A stretch of 64,000 bases of DNA from Streptomyces sp. DH5 (GCF_020873915.1 NZ_JAHWGP010000028.1:41188-105187), one strand, 5' to 3'. Positions 9,581 to 20,373 are shown, numbered from the stretch's first letter. Translations and numbers: made by a program. The notes: generated by a model not told the origin, from the letters alone.

Positions 9581-10122
9581 AGCCCCGCCGATCGGGCCTC
9601 GCCGAGCTCCGTGAGCCGGTCGCGCAGCCGTTCCGCCTCGGCCGGGTGGAGCCCGGGGATGGTCGCGTCGGTCGCGGCGGCGGCCGTGTGCAACTGCACG
9701 CTGGCCAGCTCGAAGTACCGTTCGACGGGTCCGGAGGTGACCTCGACCAGCTGCATCCGCCCGTACGGCACGACCGTCTCCTGGCGCCACAGGACACCCC
9801 GGCTGATCAGCAGGTCGTCGGCGCGCTCCGAGTACCGCCAGGAGCGCCAGTTCCGCTCCAGCATCACCCAGCCCCAGACCAGCACGGCCAGCGGCAGTGC
9901 CGCGAAGACGGCCCAGCCCGGCCCGGCCAGCAGTCCCGGCACCAGGGCCGTCGCCAGCGTCAGCAGCCCCAGCCACACCCCCAGCAGCAGCCGCCGCATC
10001 CTCAGCAGCCCGGGTGGCAGTGCGATCCACACCGGCTCGTCCGCCGTGATCGCCGGCTGCGCCGCCGGTGCCGTTCCGCCCGTCGTCGCCGGCCCCGTGT
10101 CCCGTGGGCTCCCCGTCTCCAT
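9577..10122 (-). CDS. PH domain-containing membrane protein (YdbS-like)
   Basis: A 181-aa partner of the downstream YdbT-like gene. Two membrane helices (about residues 40-80, [19 protein letters not shown] and [17 protein letters not shown]) precede one bPH2 domain with [20 protein letters not shown] and [19 protein letters not shown]. The YdbS-YdbT arrangement, short gene then long gene, is conserved in many Firmicutes and actinobacteria. The ATG at 10122 is used; the open frame extends further but would cross into nuoD2. Its start is only 31 nt from the nuoD2 start on the other strand, so the promoters overlap. Confidence 0.87.
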   Translation of the reverse strand: METGSPRDTGPATTGGTAPAAQPAITADEPVWIALPPGLLRMRRLLLGVWLGLLTLATALVPGLLAGPGWAVFAALPLAVLVWGWVMLERNWRSWRYSERADDLLISRGVLWRQETVVPYGRMQLVEVTSGPVERYFELASVQLHTAAAATDATIPGLHPAEAERLRDRLTELGEARSAGL

Positions 10123-10153
10123 GGGGCAAGCGTACGTAGGGGACACTGTGAGC

Positions 10154-11305
10154 ATGACTCCCACGACGGAGACCATGGTCGGCATCGGCGGCGCGGCGGA
10201 GAGCACCGACATGGTGCTCAACATCGGACCCCAGCATCCCTCCACGCACGGCGTGCTGCGGCTGAAGCTCGTCCTCGACGGCGAGCGCATCGTGCGCGCG
10301 GAGCCCGTGATCGGCTACATGCACCGGGGCGCGGAGAAACTGTTCGAGGCCCGTGACTACCGTCAGATCATCATGCTGGCCAATCGTCACGACTGGCTGT
10401 CGGCCTTCTCCAACGAGCTGGGCGTGGTCCTCGCCGTGGAGCGGATGCTCGGCATGGAGGTCCCCGAGCGTGCCGTGTGGCTGCGCACCCTGCTCGCCGA
10501 GCTGAACCGCGTGCTCAACCACCTGATGTTCCTCGGCTCCTACCCGCTGGAGCTCGGCGGCATCACCCCGATCTTCTACGCCTTCAGCGAGCGCGAGGAG
10601 CTCCAGCACGTCATGGAGGAGGTCTCCGGCGGGCGGATGCACTACATGTTCAACCGCGTGGGCGGTCTCAAGGAGGACCTCCCCGCCGGCTGGACCGCCC
10701 GCGCGCGCACCGCCGTCGCCGACGTGCGCTCCCGCATGGACCGCTTCGACGACCTGGTGCTCGGCAACGAGATCTTCCGGGGCCGCACGCGCGGCGTCGG
10801 CGTGCTGTCCCCGAAGGCCGTGCACGCGTACGGCGTGAGCGGACCGATCGGGCGCGCCTCGGGCGTCGACTTCGACCTGCGCCGCGACGAGCCGTACCTC
10901 GCCTACGGCGAACTGGGCGACGTGCTGAAGGTCGTGACCCGCGAGGAGGGCGACTGCCTGGCCCGCTTCGAGTGCCTGCTGGAGCAGACCCACAACGCCC
11001 TCGACCTCGCCGACGCCTGCCTCGACCGGCTCGCCGAACTGCCGCCGGGCCCCGTCAACCAGCGGCTCCCCAAGGTCCTCAAGGCACCCGAGGGACACAC
11101 GTACGCGTGGACCGAGAACCCGCTCGGCATCAACGGCTACTACCTGGTCAGCAAGGGTGAGAAGACGCCGTACCGGCTGAAGCTGCGCTCGGCGTCGTAC
11201 AACAACATCCAGGCGCTCACCGAGCTGCTGCCGGGGACGCTGGTCGCGGACATGGTGGCGATCCTGGGCTCGTTGTTCTTCGTCGTCGGCGACATCGACA
11301 AGTAG
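10154..11305 (+). CDS. nuoD2: NADH-quinone oxidoreductase subunit D homologue, solitary copy
   Basis: A 383-aa member of the NuoD/49-kDa family, the complex I subunit that forms the quinone pocket with NuoB. Seen: the [16 protein letters not shown] loop (His28, His32), [18 protein letters not shown] with Arg58, [13 protein letters not shown], and the C-terminal VVGDIDK signature that ends NuoD proteins. No other nuo gene is nearby; Streptomyces genomes are known to carry such an isolated nuoD2 besides the full operon. GTG at 10148 is an equally possible start, since AGGGGA lies 5 nt before it. A gene of the methyltransferase family that modifies this subunit in mitochondria lies 3 bp downstream, on the other strand. 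Confidence 0.93.
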   Translation: MTPTTETMVGIGGAAESTDMVLNIGPQHPSTHGVLRLKLVLDGERIVRAEPVIGYMHRGAEKLFEARDYRQIIMLANRHDWLSAFSNELGVVLAVERMLGMEVPERAVWLRTLLAELNRVLNHLMFLGSYPLELGGITPIFYAFSEREELQHVMEEVSGGRMHYMFNRVGGLKEDLPAGWTARARTAVADVRSRMDRFDDLVLGNEIFRGRTRGVGVLSPKAVHAYGVSGPIGRASGVDFDLRRDEPYLAYGELGDVLKVVTREEGDCLARFECLLEQTHNALDLADACLDRLAELPPGPVNQRLPKVLKAPEGHTYAWTENPLGINGYYLVSKGEKTPYRLKLRSASYNNIQALTELLPGTLVADMVAILGSLFFVVGDIDK

Positions 11306-11308
11306 CCG

Positions 11309-12319
11309 TCACCCCGTGAGGACGTCCCCGATCCCGGCCGCCCGCACCAGCCACCCGAAGTCCCCGAGTCCGCCCGGCGCGGTGAGCTCGGCGGCCTCCC
11401 CGGCGCCCGCGAGGGCGCGCACGTACCCGGCGGGGTCCGTGGACGCGAGCGCGAGCGGGGGGCGTGCGCCGCTCACGCCCAGGGCGTGCAGGGCCTCGCG
11501 CTGCGACAGCAGGCGCGCGCCGGGGGGAGCGCAGGCCGAGGCACACGCGTCCAGGGCGACGTGCGCGGTGATGTCGCACGACCCGTCCGGCACGGGCGCC
11601 GTCTCCCGTCCCTCCCGGAAGCCCGTCAGCGTCCCGAACGGCGGCCGCGCCGCGGCGGTGTGCGCGTAGTCCACCGCGACGGCGAGCCCCCGCGCGACGG
11701 TCCCGGCCGCCGCGGCCCAGGCCAGGTCCCGGGGCAGTCCGATCTCCGCGCGGAGCCCCCGCCCGGTCCCCAGCGGCCACCACCGCGCCAGCCACTCGGC
11801 CTCCGCGCCGGCGACCGGCTCGCCGAGCCGCTCGCTCCCGTCCGCCGCCACCAGCACCAGCCGCGGCACGCCCGCCGCGTCCACCTCGACGACGTCCACG
11901 GGGACGTTGTCCAGCCACTCGTTGGCGAACAGCAGCCCGGTGATCCCCTCCGGGGGCCGCGCCCGCCACTCGATCCCGTGGTCCAGTCCGGCGGGCCGCC
12001 CGGCCAGCTCCACCGCGTACGCGCGGGTGCGTTCCGCCACTTCGGCGGGCAGCGCGGCGAGCACCCCGGCGGTCAGTTCGCCCCGCCCGGCCGCCATGTC
12101 CACGAAGTCGAGCACCGCCGGACGTCCCAGCGCCTCGTCGACCCGGCACAGCAGCCGCGCCACGGCCCCGGCGAACAGCGGGGAGGCGTGCACCGACGTG
12201 CGGAAGTGCCCCGCCGGTCCCGCGCCGGCCCGCCGGTAGAAACCGCCGGGCCCGTACAGGGCCTCCTGAGCGGCCGCCCGCCAGCCCCGCGGGCCGTCCT
12301 GCCGCGCCCCGGCCGTCAC
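11309..12319 (-). CDS. SAM-dependent methyltransferase, NDUFAF7/MidA (DUF185) family
   Basis: A 336-aa class I methyltransferase. [16 protein letters not shown] is the SAM-binding glycine loop (about residue 70); [17 protein letters not shown] is the DUF185 family hallmark; AVDYAH and [13 protein letters not shown] follow in the C-terminal half. In mitochondria the family member NDUFAF7 symmetrically dimethylates an arginine of NDUFS2, the NuoD orthologue. Here the gene converges on nuoD2 with only 3 bp between stops. The GTG at 12319 is chosen for the GGGGG tract upstream. Substrate is inferred from family and position. Confidence 0.88.
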   Translation of the reverse strand: MTAGARQDGPRGWRAAAQEALYGPGGFYRRAGAGPAGHFRTSVHASPLFAGAVARLLCRVDEALGRPAVLDFVDMAAGRGELTAGVLAALPAEVAERTRAYAVELAGRPAGLDHGIEWRARPPEGITGLLFANEWLDNVPVDVVEVDAAGVPRLVLVAADGSERLGEPVAGAEAEWLARWWPLGTGRGLRAEIGLPRDLAWAAAAGTVARGLAVAVDYAHTAAARPPFGTLTGFREGRETAPVPDGSCDITAHVALDACASACAPPGARLLSQREALHALGVSGARPPLALASTDPAGYVRALAGAGEAAELTAPGGLGDFGWLVRAAGIGDVLTG

Positions 12320-12469
12320 CGGTCCCCCACCCCCGCACTCACCGTCGTCACCGGCCCAGGTTAAGCGCGCGGACACGCCCGGCCTCCACCTTGCGGAGTA
12401 CACGTGAGCACCGGGGATCGGCCCTCCGGTTGACCCCTGCACGCACTTCGCTTCCCTACGCTGGGTTAC

Positions 12470-13672
12470 GTGCAGCGCCTCTACGACTTCCTCCGCAGAC
12501 ACCCGACCTGGGTCGACGGCTTCTGGGCCGTGGTCCTGTTCGGGATTTCGGTCGTCGGCGGTGCGACCGTGGAGGAGTCGCGCGGGACGGACCTGCCGGC
12601 CCTGACCGTGCCGGCCGTGCTGCTGCTGTCGCTGGTCGTCGCGCTGCGCCGCCGGATGCCCGAGCGGATGCTCCTCCTCGCCCTGGCCGTGGGCGTGGGA
12701 CAGCTGATCGCGGACGTGGCGACGATGCCCGCCGACTTCGCCCTGCTGGTGATCGTCTACACCGTCGCGGCGATCGGCGCGCGCTGGGCCTCCCGCCTCG
12801 CGCTGACCGCCGGCCTGTGCGCGGCCCCGCTCGCGCAGCTCCGCTGGCCCAACGAGGACCAGAGCCTGGCGGCCAACGTCGCCGTCATGATCTTCCAGAC
12901 GGTTCCCTTCGCCCTCGCGTGGGTGCTCGGCGACTCCATCCGCACCCGCCGCGCCTACTTCGCGCAGCTGGAGGAGCGGGCCGCCCGCCTGGAGAAGGAA
13001 CGCGCGGCGCAGGCCAAGGTCGCCGTCGCCGCCGAACGCGCCCGGATAGCCCGCGAGCTGCACGACGTCGTCGCCCACAACGTGTCGGTGATGGTGGTGC
13101 AGGCCGACGGGGCCGCCTACGTCCTCGACGCGGCACCCGACCAGGCGAAGAAGGCGCTGGAGACCATCTCCTCCACCGGCCGCCAGGCCCTCGCCGAGAT
13201 GCGCCGCCTGCTGGGCGTCCTGCGCACCGGCGAGCACCAGGAGGCCGGGGAGTACGTGCCGCAGCCCGACGTGCGGCAGATCGAGGACCTCGTCGAGGAG
13301 TGCCGGGGGGCCGGGCTGCCGGTGGACTTCAAGGTCGAGGGCACCTCGCGCCCGCTGCCCAGCGGCGTCGAGCTGACCGCCTACCGCATCGTGCAGGAGG
13401 CGCTCACCAACACCCGCAAGCACGGTGGCCCCGACGCGGGCGCCAGCGTGCGCCTGGTGTACTTCGACGACGGTCTCGGCCTGCTCGTGGAGGACGACGG
13501 CAAGGGCGCCCCCCACGAGCTGTACGAGGAGGGCGGCCTGGACGGGCAGGGCCACGGCCTGATCGGCATGCGGGAGCGGGTCGGCATGGTCGGCGGGACG
13601 CTGGACGCGGGACCGCGTCCGGGCGGAGGATTCCGCATCAGTGCGCTGCTGCCGCTCAAACCCGCGCACTGA
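12470..13672 (+). CDS. Two-component sensor histidine kinase (NarL-system, HisKA_3 type)
   Basis: A 400-aa kinase. Four or five hydrophobic helices fill residues 18-155, then a short coiled coil ([16 protein letters not shown]) leads to the HisKA_3 dimerisation domain with the phosphoacceptor His198 in [18 protein letters not shown]. The HATPase domain shows [11 protein letters not shown] (N box), VEDDGKGAP (G1) and [13 protein letters not shown] (G2). The start is GTG at 12470. The response regulator gene follows 131 nt downstream. No extracellular sensor domain is evident, so the signal is probably sensed in the membrane. Confidence 0.94.
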   Translation: MQRLYDFLRRHPTWVDGFWAVVLFGISVVGGATVEESRGTDLPALTVPAVLLLSLVVALRRRMPERMLLLALAVGVGQLIADVATMPADFALLVIVYTVAAIGARWASRLALTAGLCAAPLAQLRWPNEDQSLAANVAVMIFQTVPFALAWVLGDSIRTRRAYFAQLEERAARLEKERAAQAKVAVAAERARIARELHDVVAHNVSVMVVQADGAAYVLDAAPDQAKKALETISSTGRQALAEMRRLLGVLRTGEHQEAGEYVPQPDVRQIEDLVEECRGAGLPVDFKVEGTSRPLPSGVELTAYRIVQEALTNTRKHGGPDAGASVRLVYFDDGLGLLVEDDGKGAPHELYEEGGLDGQGHGLIGMRERVGMVGGTLDAGPRPGGGFRISALLPLKPAH

Positions 13673-13753
13673 CGCCCACGCACGCCCCCTGTTGACACCT
13701 GTCACAACCCCTGTCGCACCCCTGGGGCGACCACGACCGCACGACCTTACGCC

Positions 13754-13781
13754 CCGAAGACCCGAAGACCCGAAGACCCGC
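13754..13781. repeat. Three tandem 9-bp units in a two-component intergenic spacer
   Basis: CCGAAGACC is repeated three times in direct succession just before the response regulator start. It lies in the untranslated spacer; no function is evident. Confidence 0.6.
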
Positions 13782-13803
13782 GACCGAAACGGAAGAGGCC
13801 CCG

Positions 13804-14475
13804 ATGGCGATCCGCGTGATGCTCGTCGACGACCAGGTGCTCCTGCGCACCGGGTTCCGGATGGTGCTCGCCGCCCAGCCGGACATGGAGGTCGTGGCGG
13901 AGGCGGGTGACGGCGTCGAGGCCCTCCAGGTGCTGCGGTCCACCGCCGTCGACGTGGTGCTGATGGACGTCCGCATGCCCAAGCTCGACGGCGTCGAGAC
14001 CACCCGCCGGATCTGCGCGGACACCGACCCGCCGAAGGTGCTGATCCTCACCACCTTCGACCTCGACGAGTACGCCTTCTCCGGGCTGAAGGCGGGCGCC
14101 TCCGGATTCATGCTGAAGGACGTGCCGCCGGGCGAACTGCTCGCCGCGATCCGCGCGGTGCACAGCGGCGACGCCGTGGTCGCCCCCTCCACCACCCGCC
14201 GGCTCCTGGACCGCTTCGCGCCGATGCTGCCCAGCAGCGGCAAGCAGCCCGAGCACAAGGAACTGGAACGGCTCACCGAGCGCGAACGCGAGGTCATGGT
14301 GCTCGTCGCCCAGGGCCTGTCCAACGGCGAGATCGCTGCCCGGCTGGTGCTCTCCGAGGCGACCGTGAAGACCCACGTCGGCCGCATCCTCACCAAACTG
14401 GGCCTGCGGGACCGGGTGCAGGTGGTCGTCCTCGCCTACGAGACGGGTCTGGTGCGGGCCGGCGGACACGGCTGA
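13804..14475 (+). CDS. Two-component response regulator, NarL/LuxR family
   Basis: A 223-aa regulator. The receiver domain has the acidic pair at Asp9-Asp10, phosphoacceptor Asp55 in [13 protein letters not shown], the conserved Thr (LILTTFD) and Lys (FMLKDV). The C-terminal LuxR-type HTH is complete: [20 protein letters not shown] and [20 protein letters not shown]. It pairs with the kinase immediately upstream. GGAAGAGG precedes the ATG. Target genes are not evident from the sequence. Confidence 0.95.
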   Translation: MAIRVMLVDDQVLLRTGFRMVLAAQPDMEVVAEAGDGVEALQVLRSTAVDVVLMDVRMPKLDGVETTRRICADTDPPKVLILTTFDLDEYAFSGLKAGASGFMLKDVPPGELLAAIRAVHSGDAVVAPSTTRRLLDRFAPMLPSSGKQPEHKELERLTEREREVMVLVAQGLSNGEIAARLVLSEATVKTHVGRILTKLGLRDRVQVVVLAYETGLVRAGGHG

Positions 14476-14506
14476 ACGGACGTCCTCGCGCCGGTAGTGC
14501 CGGTCC

Positions 14507-15136
14507 ATGCTGCTGTGGATCAACGGCCCCTTCGGGGGCGGCAAGACACAGACCGCGTACGAGATGCACCGCCGTCTGCCGGGCAGCGTCGTCTGCGACC
14601 CGGAGCACGCCGGGTTCGGCCTGAACCGCATGCTGCCGCCCGGACTGCGCGGTGACTTCCAGGACCTCCGGTCCTGGCGGCAGGGCGTCGTCGAGGTCCT
14701 CGACCTCGCGCTGACCGGGCACGACGGCGTGGTGATCGCCCCCATGACCGTCACCCACCCCGGCCACTTCGCCGAGACGGTCGGCCGGCTGCGCGAACTC
14801 GGCCACGACGTCCATCACTTCACCCTCCTCGCCGAGCGCGCGACGGTGCTGCGGCGGCTGCGCGAACGCCGCTTCGGGTACCTCCTCGGCTCCGTCACGG
14901 GCAACCCCGCACCGCGCCGGGAGAGCTGGGCGGTGCGGCGGCTCGACCACTGCCTGGAGCGGCTCGGCGAACCGGAGTTCGCCGAGCACCTGTGGACCGA
15001 CCGCACCACGGTGCCGAAGACGGCGGACCGCATCGCCGTACTGGCCGGACTGACCCTGCTCCCCACCAGCGGGGGCCGGCTGCGGACCAGGCTGCGCCAG
15101 GCGGGCGTGGGACTCCGGCACATCCGTCGGGACTGA
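14507..15136 (+). CDS. P-loop NTPase/kinase, TmrB-like
   Basis: A 209-aa cytosolic protein starting directly with a P-loop (GPFGGGKT, residues 7-14). The layout resembles TmrB, the tunicamycin-resistance ATP-binding protein of Bacillus, and AAA_33-type small kinases: the P-loop is followed by VCDPEHAGFGLNRMLPP, and a lid-like Arg-rich segment LRRLRERRFGY lies near residue 123. The substrate cannot be told from the sequence. It is 31 nt downstream of the response regulator and may be co-transcribed with it. Confidence 0.8.
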   Translation: MLLWINGPFGGGKTQTAYEMHRRLPGSVVCDPEHAGFGLNRMLPPGLRGDFQDLRSWRQGVVEVLDLALTGHDGVVIAPMTVTHPGHFAETVGRLRELGHDVHHFTLLAERATVLRRLRERRFGYLLGSVTGNPAPRRESWAVRRLDHCLERLGEPEFAEHLWTDRTTVPKTADRIAVLAGLTLLPTSGGRLRTRLRQAGVGLRHIRRD

Positions 15137-15178
15137 CGGGACGCGGGACGCGCCCGGTCCCGCGCCCCCGTCCGACCG

Positions 15179-16414
15179 TCAGGCGGGTGCCGCCACCTCC
15201 CGGAGCAGACGCCGTGCGAACTCCTCCGCCGCCGCCCGCACGTCCCCGGCCGTCCACTCCAGCGCCGCCGCCCGCACGTACACCTCGGTGAACGACAGAC
15301 CCGGCCCCTTCGGATCCCAGTAGTTGGCGAAGAGCACCGCCCCCGTCTCCTCCGCCGCCGCGACCGCCACCTCGGCGACCACGTCCGCCCCGTACGGCAG
15401 CCACACCTGGAAGTCGAAGGTGTGGGGCACCTCGGGGTGCACCCGGAACCACGGCAGCCCGCCCGCTTCCAGCCCCTCCCGCAGGGCGGCGGCGACGACG
15501 CGCGCGTGCCGCACGTACCCCGGCAGCCGGGGCAGCTCCCGCTCCAGCCCGATCAGCGCGGACAGCGCGGTCGGGAACTGCTGGAAGACGTTGCCGCCGT
15601 ACCGGTGCCGCCAGGCCCGCGCCTCCTCGGCCAGGCCCGCCGGGCCGGCGAGCGCGGCGCCGCCGAAGGCGTCGAGGGACTTGTAGAACGACACGTAGAC
15701 GCTGTCCGCGAGACCCGCGATCTCCTCCAGCGACCGCCCGAAGTACTCGGTGCACTCCCACAGCCGCGCCCCGTCGACGTGCACGACCGCCTCGCGCTCC
15801 CGCGCGGCGTCCACCACCCCGGTCAGCTCCTCCCACGAGGGCAGGACGAAACCGGCGTCCCTGAGCGGCAGCTCCAGCATCAGCGCCCCGAAGGGCTCCT
15901 CGAAGTCGCGCACCTCCGCGGCGGTGGGCAGCCGGGGTTCGCTGGTCACCCGCACCGGCCGCAATCCGCTGACCTGGCTGAACGCGTTCCGCTCGTGCAC
16001 CTCGGGGTGGCTGAGCGCGTGCAGGGCCACCGCCGGGTTCCCGGTACGTCCCGCCCAGCAGCGCAGGGCCACCTGCTGGGCCATCGTGCCGGTCGGGAAG
16101 AACACCGCGGCCTCGGTGCCGAGCAGCCCGGCGACCCGCCGCTCCAGGGCCTCGACGACGCCGTTGCCGTAGAGGTCGGAGTCCTCGTCGAGGTCGTACA
16201 CGCTCCCCGCCGCTTCCAGCAGGGCGAGCCGCTCCGAGAGGGGGGCGAGGAACCCCTGGCGCGCGAGCACGCGCGGGGCGGCGCGCCAGGCGGCGATCCG
16301 CCGTTCGCGCGGCGTCGGCCGCGCGGCCTCGCCCTCACCGGGAACGCCTCCGCGCCCGTCCTCGTCCGCCGTGCCGTTCCTGTCGTCCGCCGCATCACTC
16401 ATGCGGGCGATCAT
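15179..16414 (-). CDS. PLP-dependent beta-eliminating lyase / threonine aldolase-family protein
   Basis: A 411-aa fold-type I PLP enzyme. After a disordered acidic N-terminus, the core opens with SVYDLDEDSDLYGNG. AVFFPTGTMAQQVAL gives the cofactor-phosphate Thr-Gly-Thr loop, AVVHVDGARLWEC the Asp that pairs with the pyridine nitrogen, and VYVSFYKSLDAFGG the Schiff-base Lys. This matches the low-specificity L-threonine aldolase branch, cleaving threonine to glycine and acetaldehyde, though related lyases share these motifs. The ATG at 16414 has GGGA six bases before it; an in-frame ATG at 16402 is the alternative. Confidence 0.87.
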   Translation of the reverse strand: MIARMSDAADDRNGTADEDGRGGVPGEGEAARPTPRERRIAAWRAAPRVLARQGFLAPLSERLALLEAAGSVYDLDEDSDLYGNGVVEALERRVAGLLGTEAAVFFPTGTMAQQVALRCWAGRTGNPAVALHALSHPEVHERNAFSQVSGLRPVRVTSEPRLPTAAEVRDFEEPFGALMLELPLRDAGFVLPSWEELTGVVDAAREREAVVHVDGARLWECTEYFGRSLEEIAGLADSVYVSFYKSLDAFGGAALAGPAGLAEEARAWRHRYGGNVFQQFPTALSALIGLERELPRLPGYVRHARVVAAALREGLEAGGLPWFRVHPEVPHTFDFQVWLPYGADVVAEVAVAAAEETGAVLFANYWDPKGPGLSFTEVYVRAAALEWTAGDVRAAAEEFARRLLREVAAPA

Positions 16415-16585
16415 TCCGCGTCCCGGGCCCCACGGACACCCTCATTTCCCCATGGGCGTGTGCCGCGGCGCCGCCCGGAAACCCACAGCCTGTGGACGGC
16501 CGACCGTCACGGGAACCGATCGCGTTAACATGACGAGAAATCGTCCGGTACCCCGAGCGGACTGGAACGGGAAGGCCCCCGTCGC

Positions 16586-17551
16586 GTGAACACAACCCCT
16601 CAGCCCGATCCCCGAGACCGCCCCGCGCGGCTCACCGTAGGCGTCGTGGGCGCCGGACGCGTGGGCCCCGCCCTGGCGGCGTCCCTCCAGCTCGCCGGGC
16701 ACCGCCCGGTGGCCGTCTCCGCCGTCTCCGAGGCCTCCCGCAGGCGTGCCGGGCAGATGCTGCCGGACGTGCCCGTGGTGCCGCCCGCCGACGTCCTGCG
16801 GCGCTCCGAGCTGGTGCTCCTGACCGTCCCGGACGACGCCCTGCCCGGACTGGTCGCCGGACTCGCCGACACCGGCGCGGTACGACCGGGCCAGCTGCTG
16901 GTGCACACCTCGGGCCGTTACGGCGCGAAGGTCCTCGACCCCGCCCTGCGCGCCGGCGCGCTGCCCCTGGCCCTGCACCCGGCGATGACCTTCACCGGCA
17001 CCCCCGTCGACGTGCAGCGCCTGGCCGGCTGCTCGTTCGGCGTCACCGCCCCCGAGGAGCTGCGGCTGGCCGCCGAGGCCCTCGTCATCGAGATGGGCGG
17101 GGAACCGGAGTGGATCGCCGAGGAGAACCGCCCGCTCTACCACGCGGCCCTCGCCCTGGGCGCCAACCACCTGGTCACCCTCGTCGCCCAGTCCATGGAA
17201 CTGCTGGGCGCCGCCGGCGTCGGGGCCCCCGACCGGATGCTGGGCCCGCTGCTCGGCGCCGCCCTGGACAACGCGCTGCGCTCCGGCGACGCGGCCCTCA
17301 CAGGACCGGTCGCCCGCGGCGACGCGGGCACGGTCGCCGCGCACGTCACCGAGCTGCGCCGGCACGCTCCGGGAACCGTCGCCGGCTACCTGGCCATGGC
17401 CCGGGCGACCGCCGACCGCGCCCTCGCCCACGGCCTGCTGAAGCCGGAACTCGCCGAGGACCTCCTCGGCGTGCTCGCCGGCGGCACCGGCGGCACCGAT
17501 GGCACCGGCGGCACCGATGGCCCCGGCAACACCCCCGGGGAGAACCGATGA
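16586..17551 (+). CDS. Rossmann-like / DUF2520 domain protein
   Basis: A 321-aa protein with an N-terminal NAD(P)-binding Rossmann domain ([16 protein letters not shown], about residues 19-34) and a C-terminal helical DUF2520 domain that resembles ketopantoate and 6-phosphogluconate-type dehydrogenases ([25 protein letters not shown]). The reaction is not established. The gene precedes panC, a conserved arrangement suggesting a link to pantothenate synthesis. Start is GTG at 16586. The last 20 residues are a (GGTDGT)n low-complexity tail encoded by a short tandem repeat, and its TGA overlaps the ATG of a 25-codon mini-ORF. Confidence 0.9.
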   Translation: MNTTPQPDPRDRPARLTVGVVGAGRVGPALAASLQLAGHRPVAVSAVSEASRRRAGQMLPDVPVVPPADVLRRSELVLLTVPDDALPGLVAGLADTGAVRPGQLLVHTSGRYGAKVLDPALRAGALPLALHPAMTFTGTPVDVQRLAGCSFGVTAPEELRLAAEALVIEMGGEPEWIAEENRPLYHAALALGANHLVTLVAQSMELLGAAGVGAPDRMLGPLLGAALDNALRSGDAALTGPVARGDAGTVAAHVTELRRHAPGTVAGYLAMARATADRALAHGLLKPELAEDLLGVLAGGTGGTDGTGGTDGPGNTPGENR

Positions 17552-17625
17552 GCACCACCCCCGGCCCCACCACCCACCCCAGCCGTACGACGACGCGCGC
17601 GGCCCGGAACGGAGTTCCCCGATGA
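17548..17625 (+). CDS. Possible 25-residue coupling mini-ORF between DUF2520 gene and panC
   Basis: An ATG at 17548 overlaps the upstream stop (ATGA) and is preceded by GGGGAG at 6 nt. The frame reads [15 protein letters not shown] and continues for ten residues, ending with a TGA whose first bases overlap the panC ATG (again ATGA). The peptide is Thr/Pro-rich with no domain. It would carry ribosomes from one gene into panC. It may equally be a fortuitous open frame, since panC has its own GGAG. Confidence 0.4.
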   Translation: MSTTPGPTTHPSRTTTRAARNGVPR

Positions 17626-18611
17626 CCGCCACCCTGCTGCGCACCGCCGCCGAACTGCACGCACGCCCGCGCACCGGCCGCCGTGCCGTCGTGATGACCA
17701 TGGGCGCGCTGCACGAGGGCCACGCCACGCTGATCCGCACCGCGCGGCAGATCGCGGGCGCCGACGGCGAGGTCGTGGTGACCGTCTTCGTCAACCCGCT
17801 GCAGTTCGGCGCGGGCGAGGACCTGGACCGCTACCCGCGCACCCTGGACGCCGACCTCGAGCTGGCCGAACGCTCCGGCGCGGACGCCGTGTTCGCCCCC
17901 GCCGTGGACGAGGTCTACCCGGGCGGCGCACCGCAGGTCCGGGTCACCGCCGGCCCCATGGGCGAGCGCCTGGAGGGTGCCGCCCGCCCCGGCCACTTCG
18001 ACGGCATGCTCACCGTCGTCGCCAAGCTGCTCCACCTCACCCGCCCCGACATCGCCCTCTACGGGCAGAAGGACGCGCAGCAGCTCGCCCTGATCCGCCG
18101 CATGGTGCGGGACCTGAACTTCGGCGTGGAGATCGTCGGCGTCCCCACCGTCCGCGAGGAGGACGGGCTGGCCCTGTCCAGCCGCAACCGCTACCTCTCG
18201 CCCGCCGAGCGCCGTACCGCGCTCGCCCTGTCCCGGGCCCTGTTCGCCGGCCGCGACCGGCACGCGGCCCAGCAGGCGCTGCGGGCGCGTGCCCGCGAGG
18301 TGCCCGCCACGCGCGCGCGTGCCGAGGCGCTCAGCGCCATCGGAGAGTCCCGCGCGGCGGCCGACGCGCACGCGGTGGCCACCACCGCCGGCGGCCCCGC
18401 GGCCATCCGCGCCGCCGCCCGGCTGGTCCTCGACGAGGCCGCCCGCCTCGCCCCGCCCCTCGCCCTGGACTACCTGGCCCTGGTCGACCCGGCCGACTTC
18501 ACCGAGATCGGCGACGGCTTCACCGGCGAGGCCGTCCTGGCCGTCGCCGCCCGCGTGGGTGCCACCCGTCTGATCGACAACATCCCCCTGACCTTCGGAG
18601 CCGCCTCGTGA
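17622..18611 (+). CDS. panC: Pantothenate synthetase
   Basis: Joins pantoate and beta-alanine using ATP, the last step to vitamin B5. The protein has 329 aa; the usual length is about 280-310. The nucleotidyl-transferase motifs are present: [13 protein letters not shown] (HIGH-like), [19 protein letters not shown], and [12 protein letters not shown] (KMSKS-like). An Ala/Arg-rich insertion near residues 215-270 accounts for the extra length. The ATG at 17622 ([12 protein letters not shown]) follows GGAG at 8 nt. Its stop overlaps the GTG of nadB, linking CoA and NAD synthesis in one transcript. Confidence 0.96.
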   Translation: MTATLLRTAAELHARPRTGRRAVVMTMGALHEGHATLIRTARQIAGADGEVVVTVFVNPLQFGAGEDLDRYPRTLDADLELAERSGADAVFAPAVDEVYPGGAPQVRVTAGPMGERLEGAARPGHFDGMLTVVAKLLHLTRPDIALYGQKDAQQLALIRRMVRDLNFGVEIVGVPTVREEDGLALSSRNRYLSPAERRTALALSRALFAGRDRHAAQQALRARAREVPATRARAEALSAIGESRAAADAHAVATTAGGPAAIRAAARLVLDEAARLAPPLALDYLALVDPADFTEIGDGFTGEAVLAVAARVGATRLIDNIPLTFGAAS

Positions 18612-20368
18612 GCAGCACAGGCATACGCCCGCCCGTCGCCCGCCACCACCCTCGGGCGAGCGCGCCTCGCGCTCGCCCCCGTCTGCACGCGCCCGCGCCC
18701 GGGTGGTCCATCGACGCGGACGTCGTGGTCGTCGGCTCCGGCGTCGCGGGCCTCACCGCCGCCCTGCGCTGCGAGGCGGCCGGACTGACCACCGTGGTCG
18801 TCACCAAGGCCCGCCTCGACGACGGCTCCACCCGCTGGGCCCAGGGCGGAATCGCCGCGGCCCTCGGCGAGGGCGACACCCCCGCACAGCACCTGGACGA
18901 CACCCTGGTCGCCGGCGCCGGCCTGTGCGACGAGGAAGCGGTCCGCATCCTGGTCACCGAGGGCCCCGACGCCGTACGGCGGCTCATCGCGACCGGCGCG
19001 CACTTCGACGAGTCGACCGACGGGGCCCTGGAACTCACCCGCGAGGGCGGCCACCACCGCCGTCGCATCGCCCACGCGGGCGGCGACGCCACCGGCGCGG
19101 AGATCTCCCGCGCCCTCGTCGAGGCGGTCCGCGACCGAGGGCTGCGCACCATCGAGAACGCCCTCGTCCTGGACCTCCTCACGGACGCCGGGGGCCGCAC
19201 CGCCGGCGTCACCCTGCACGTCATGGGCGAGGGCCAGCACGACGGCGTGGGAGCCGTCCACGCGCCCGCCGTGGTCCTCGCCACCGGCGGCATGGGGCAG
19301 GTCTTCTCGGCGACCACGAACCCCGCCGTCTCCACCGGCGACGGCGTGGCGCTCGCCCTCCGGGCCGGCGCGGAGGTGAGCGACCTCGAATTCGTCCAGT
19401 TCCACCCCACGGTCCTCTTCCTCGGCGCCGACGCGGAAGGCCAGCAGCCGCTGGTCTCCGAGGCGGTACGCGGGGAGGGCGCCCACCTGGTGGACGCGGA
19501 CGGCGTGCGCTTCATGCGGGGGCAGCACGAGCTCGCCGAACTCGCCCCGCGCGACATCGTCGCCAAGGGCATCATGCGCCGCATGCGGGAGCAGGACGCC
19601 GAGCACATGTACCTCGACGCCCGCCACTTCGGCGCACGGATGTGGGAGCAGCGCTTCCCCACCATCCTCGCGGCCTGCCGCGCCCACGGCATCGACCCGG
19701 TCACCGAGCCCGTCCCGGTCGCCCCGGCCGCCCACTACGCCTCCGGCGGCGTCCGCACCGACTCCCACGGCCGCACCACCGTGCCCGGCCTGTACGCCTG
19801 CGGCGAGGTCGCCTGCACCGGCGTGCACGGCGCCAACCGGCTGGCCTCCAACTCCCTCCTCGAAGGCCTGGTGTACGCCGAGCGCATCGCCGCCGACATC
19901 GCCCGCACCGGAACCCTCCACCCGCGTGAGCCGCAGCCGCTGCCCGTCACGGAACGCCCCGCCCACCCCCTCCTCGCCCCGGAGGCCCGCTTCGCCATCC
20001 AGCGGACCATGACCCGGGGAGCGGGCGTCCTGCGCTCCGCGGCGTCCCTCGCCGAGGCGGCCGACCGCCTCGACCACCTGCACGCCGAGGCGCGCGACGC
20101 CCTCGACGAGAACGGCAAGACGGCCGAGCCGGGCGTCGACACCTGGGAGACCACCAACCTCCTGTGCGTGGCCCGTGTCCTGGTGGCCGCCGCGCAGCGC
20201 CGCGAGGAGACCCGCGGTTGCCACTGGCGCGAGGACCGTCCCGAGCGCGACGACACCGTCTGGCGCCGCCACCTCGTCGTACGGCTGGATCCGGACCGCT
20301 CGCTGGCGGTGCACACCACCGACACCACAGACTTCCCTCCGACCCTCCCCCAGTCCCAGGAGCAGTGA
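18608..20368 (+). CDS. nadB: L-aspartate oxidase
   Basis: Flavoenzyme oxidising L-aspartate to iminoaspartate, the first step of de novo NAD synthesis. The product has 586 aa. The FAD-binding [15 protein letters not shown] lies near residue 40, then [19 protein letters not shown], the catalytic segment FVQFHPT, and [14 protein letters not shown] plus [16 protein letters not shown], which bind FAD in the succinate dehydrogenase/NadB family. The first 32 residues are Arg/Pro-rich and not part of the fold. No nadA gene is adjacent; the order here is nadB-nadC. The GTG start overlaps the panC stop. Confidence 0.96.
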   Translation: MSSTGIRPPVARHHPRASAPRARPRLHAPAPGWSIDADVVVVGSGVAGLTAALRCEAAGLTTVVVTKARLDDGSTRWAQGGIAAALGEGDTPAQHLDDTLVAGAGLCDEEAVRILVTEGPDAVRRLIATGAHFDESTDGALELTREGGHHRRRIAHAGGDATGAEISRALVEAVRDRGLRTIENALVLDLLTDAGGRTAGVTLHVMGEGQHDGVGAVHAPAVVLATGGMGQVFSATTNPAVSTGDGVALALRAGAEVSDLEFVQFHPTVLFLGADAEGQQPLVSEAVRGEGAHLVDADGVRFMRGQHELAELAPRDIVAKGIMRRMREQDAEHMYLDARHFGARMWEQRFPTILAACRAHGIDPVTEPVPVAPAAHYASGGVRTDSHGRTTVPGLYACGEVACTGVHGANRLASNSLLEGLVYAERIAADIARTGTLHPREPQPLPVTERPAHPLLAPEARFAIQRTMTRGAGVLRSAASLAEAADRLDHLHAEARDALDENGKTAEPGVDTWETTNLLCVARVLVAAAQRREETRGCHWREDRPERDDTVWRRHLVVRLDPDRSLAVHTTDTTDFPPTLPQSQEQ

Positions 20369-20373
20369 CAGCA

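Noticed and set aside
8246-11098. A 950-codon open frame on the lower strand
   Set aside because: Only 8246-9580 is a real gene; the rest is the mirror of nuoD2 and the other PH gene, a usual effect of high GC content.
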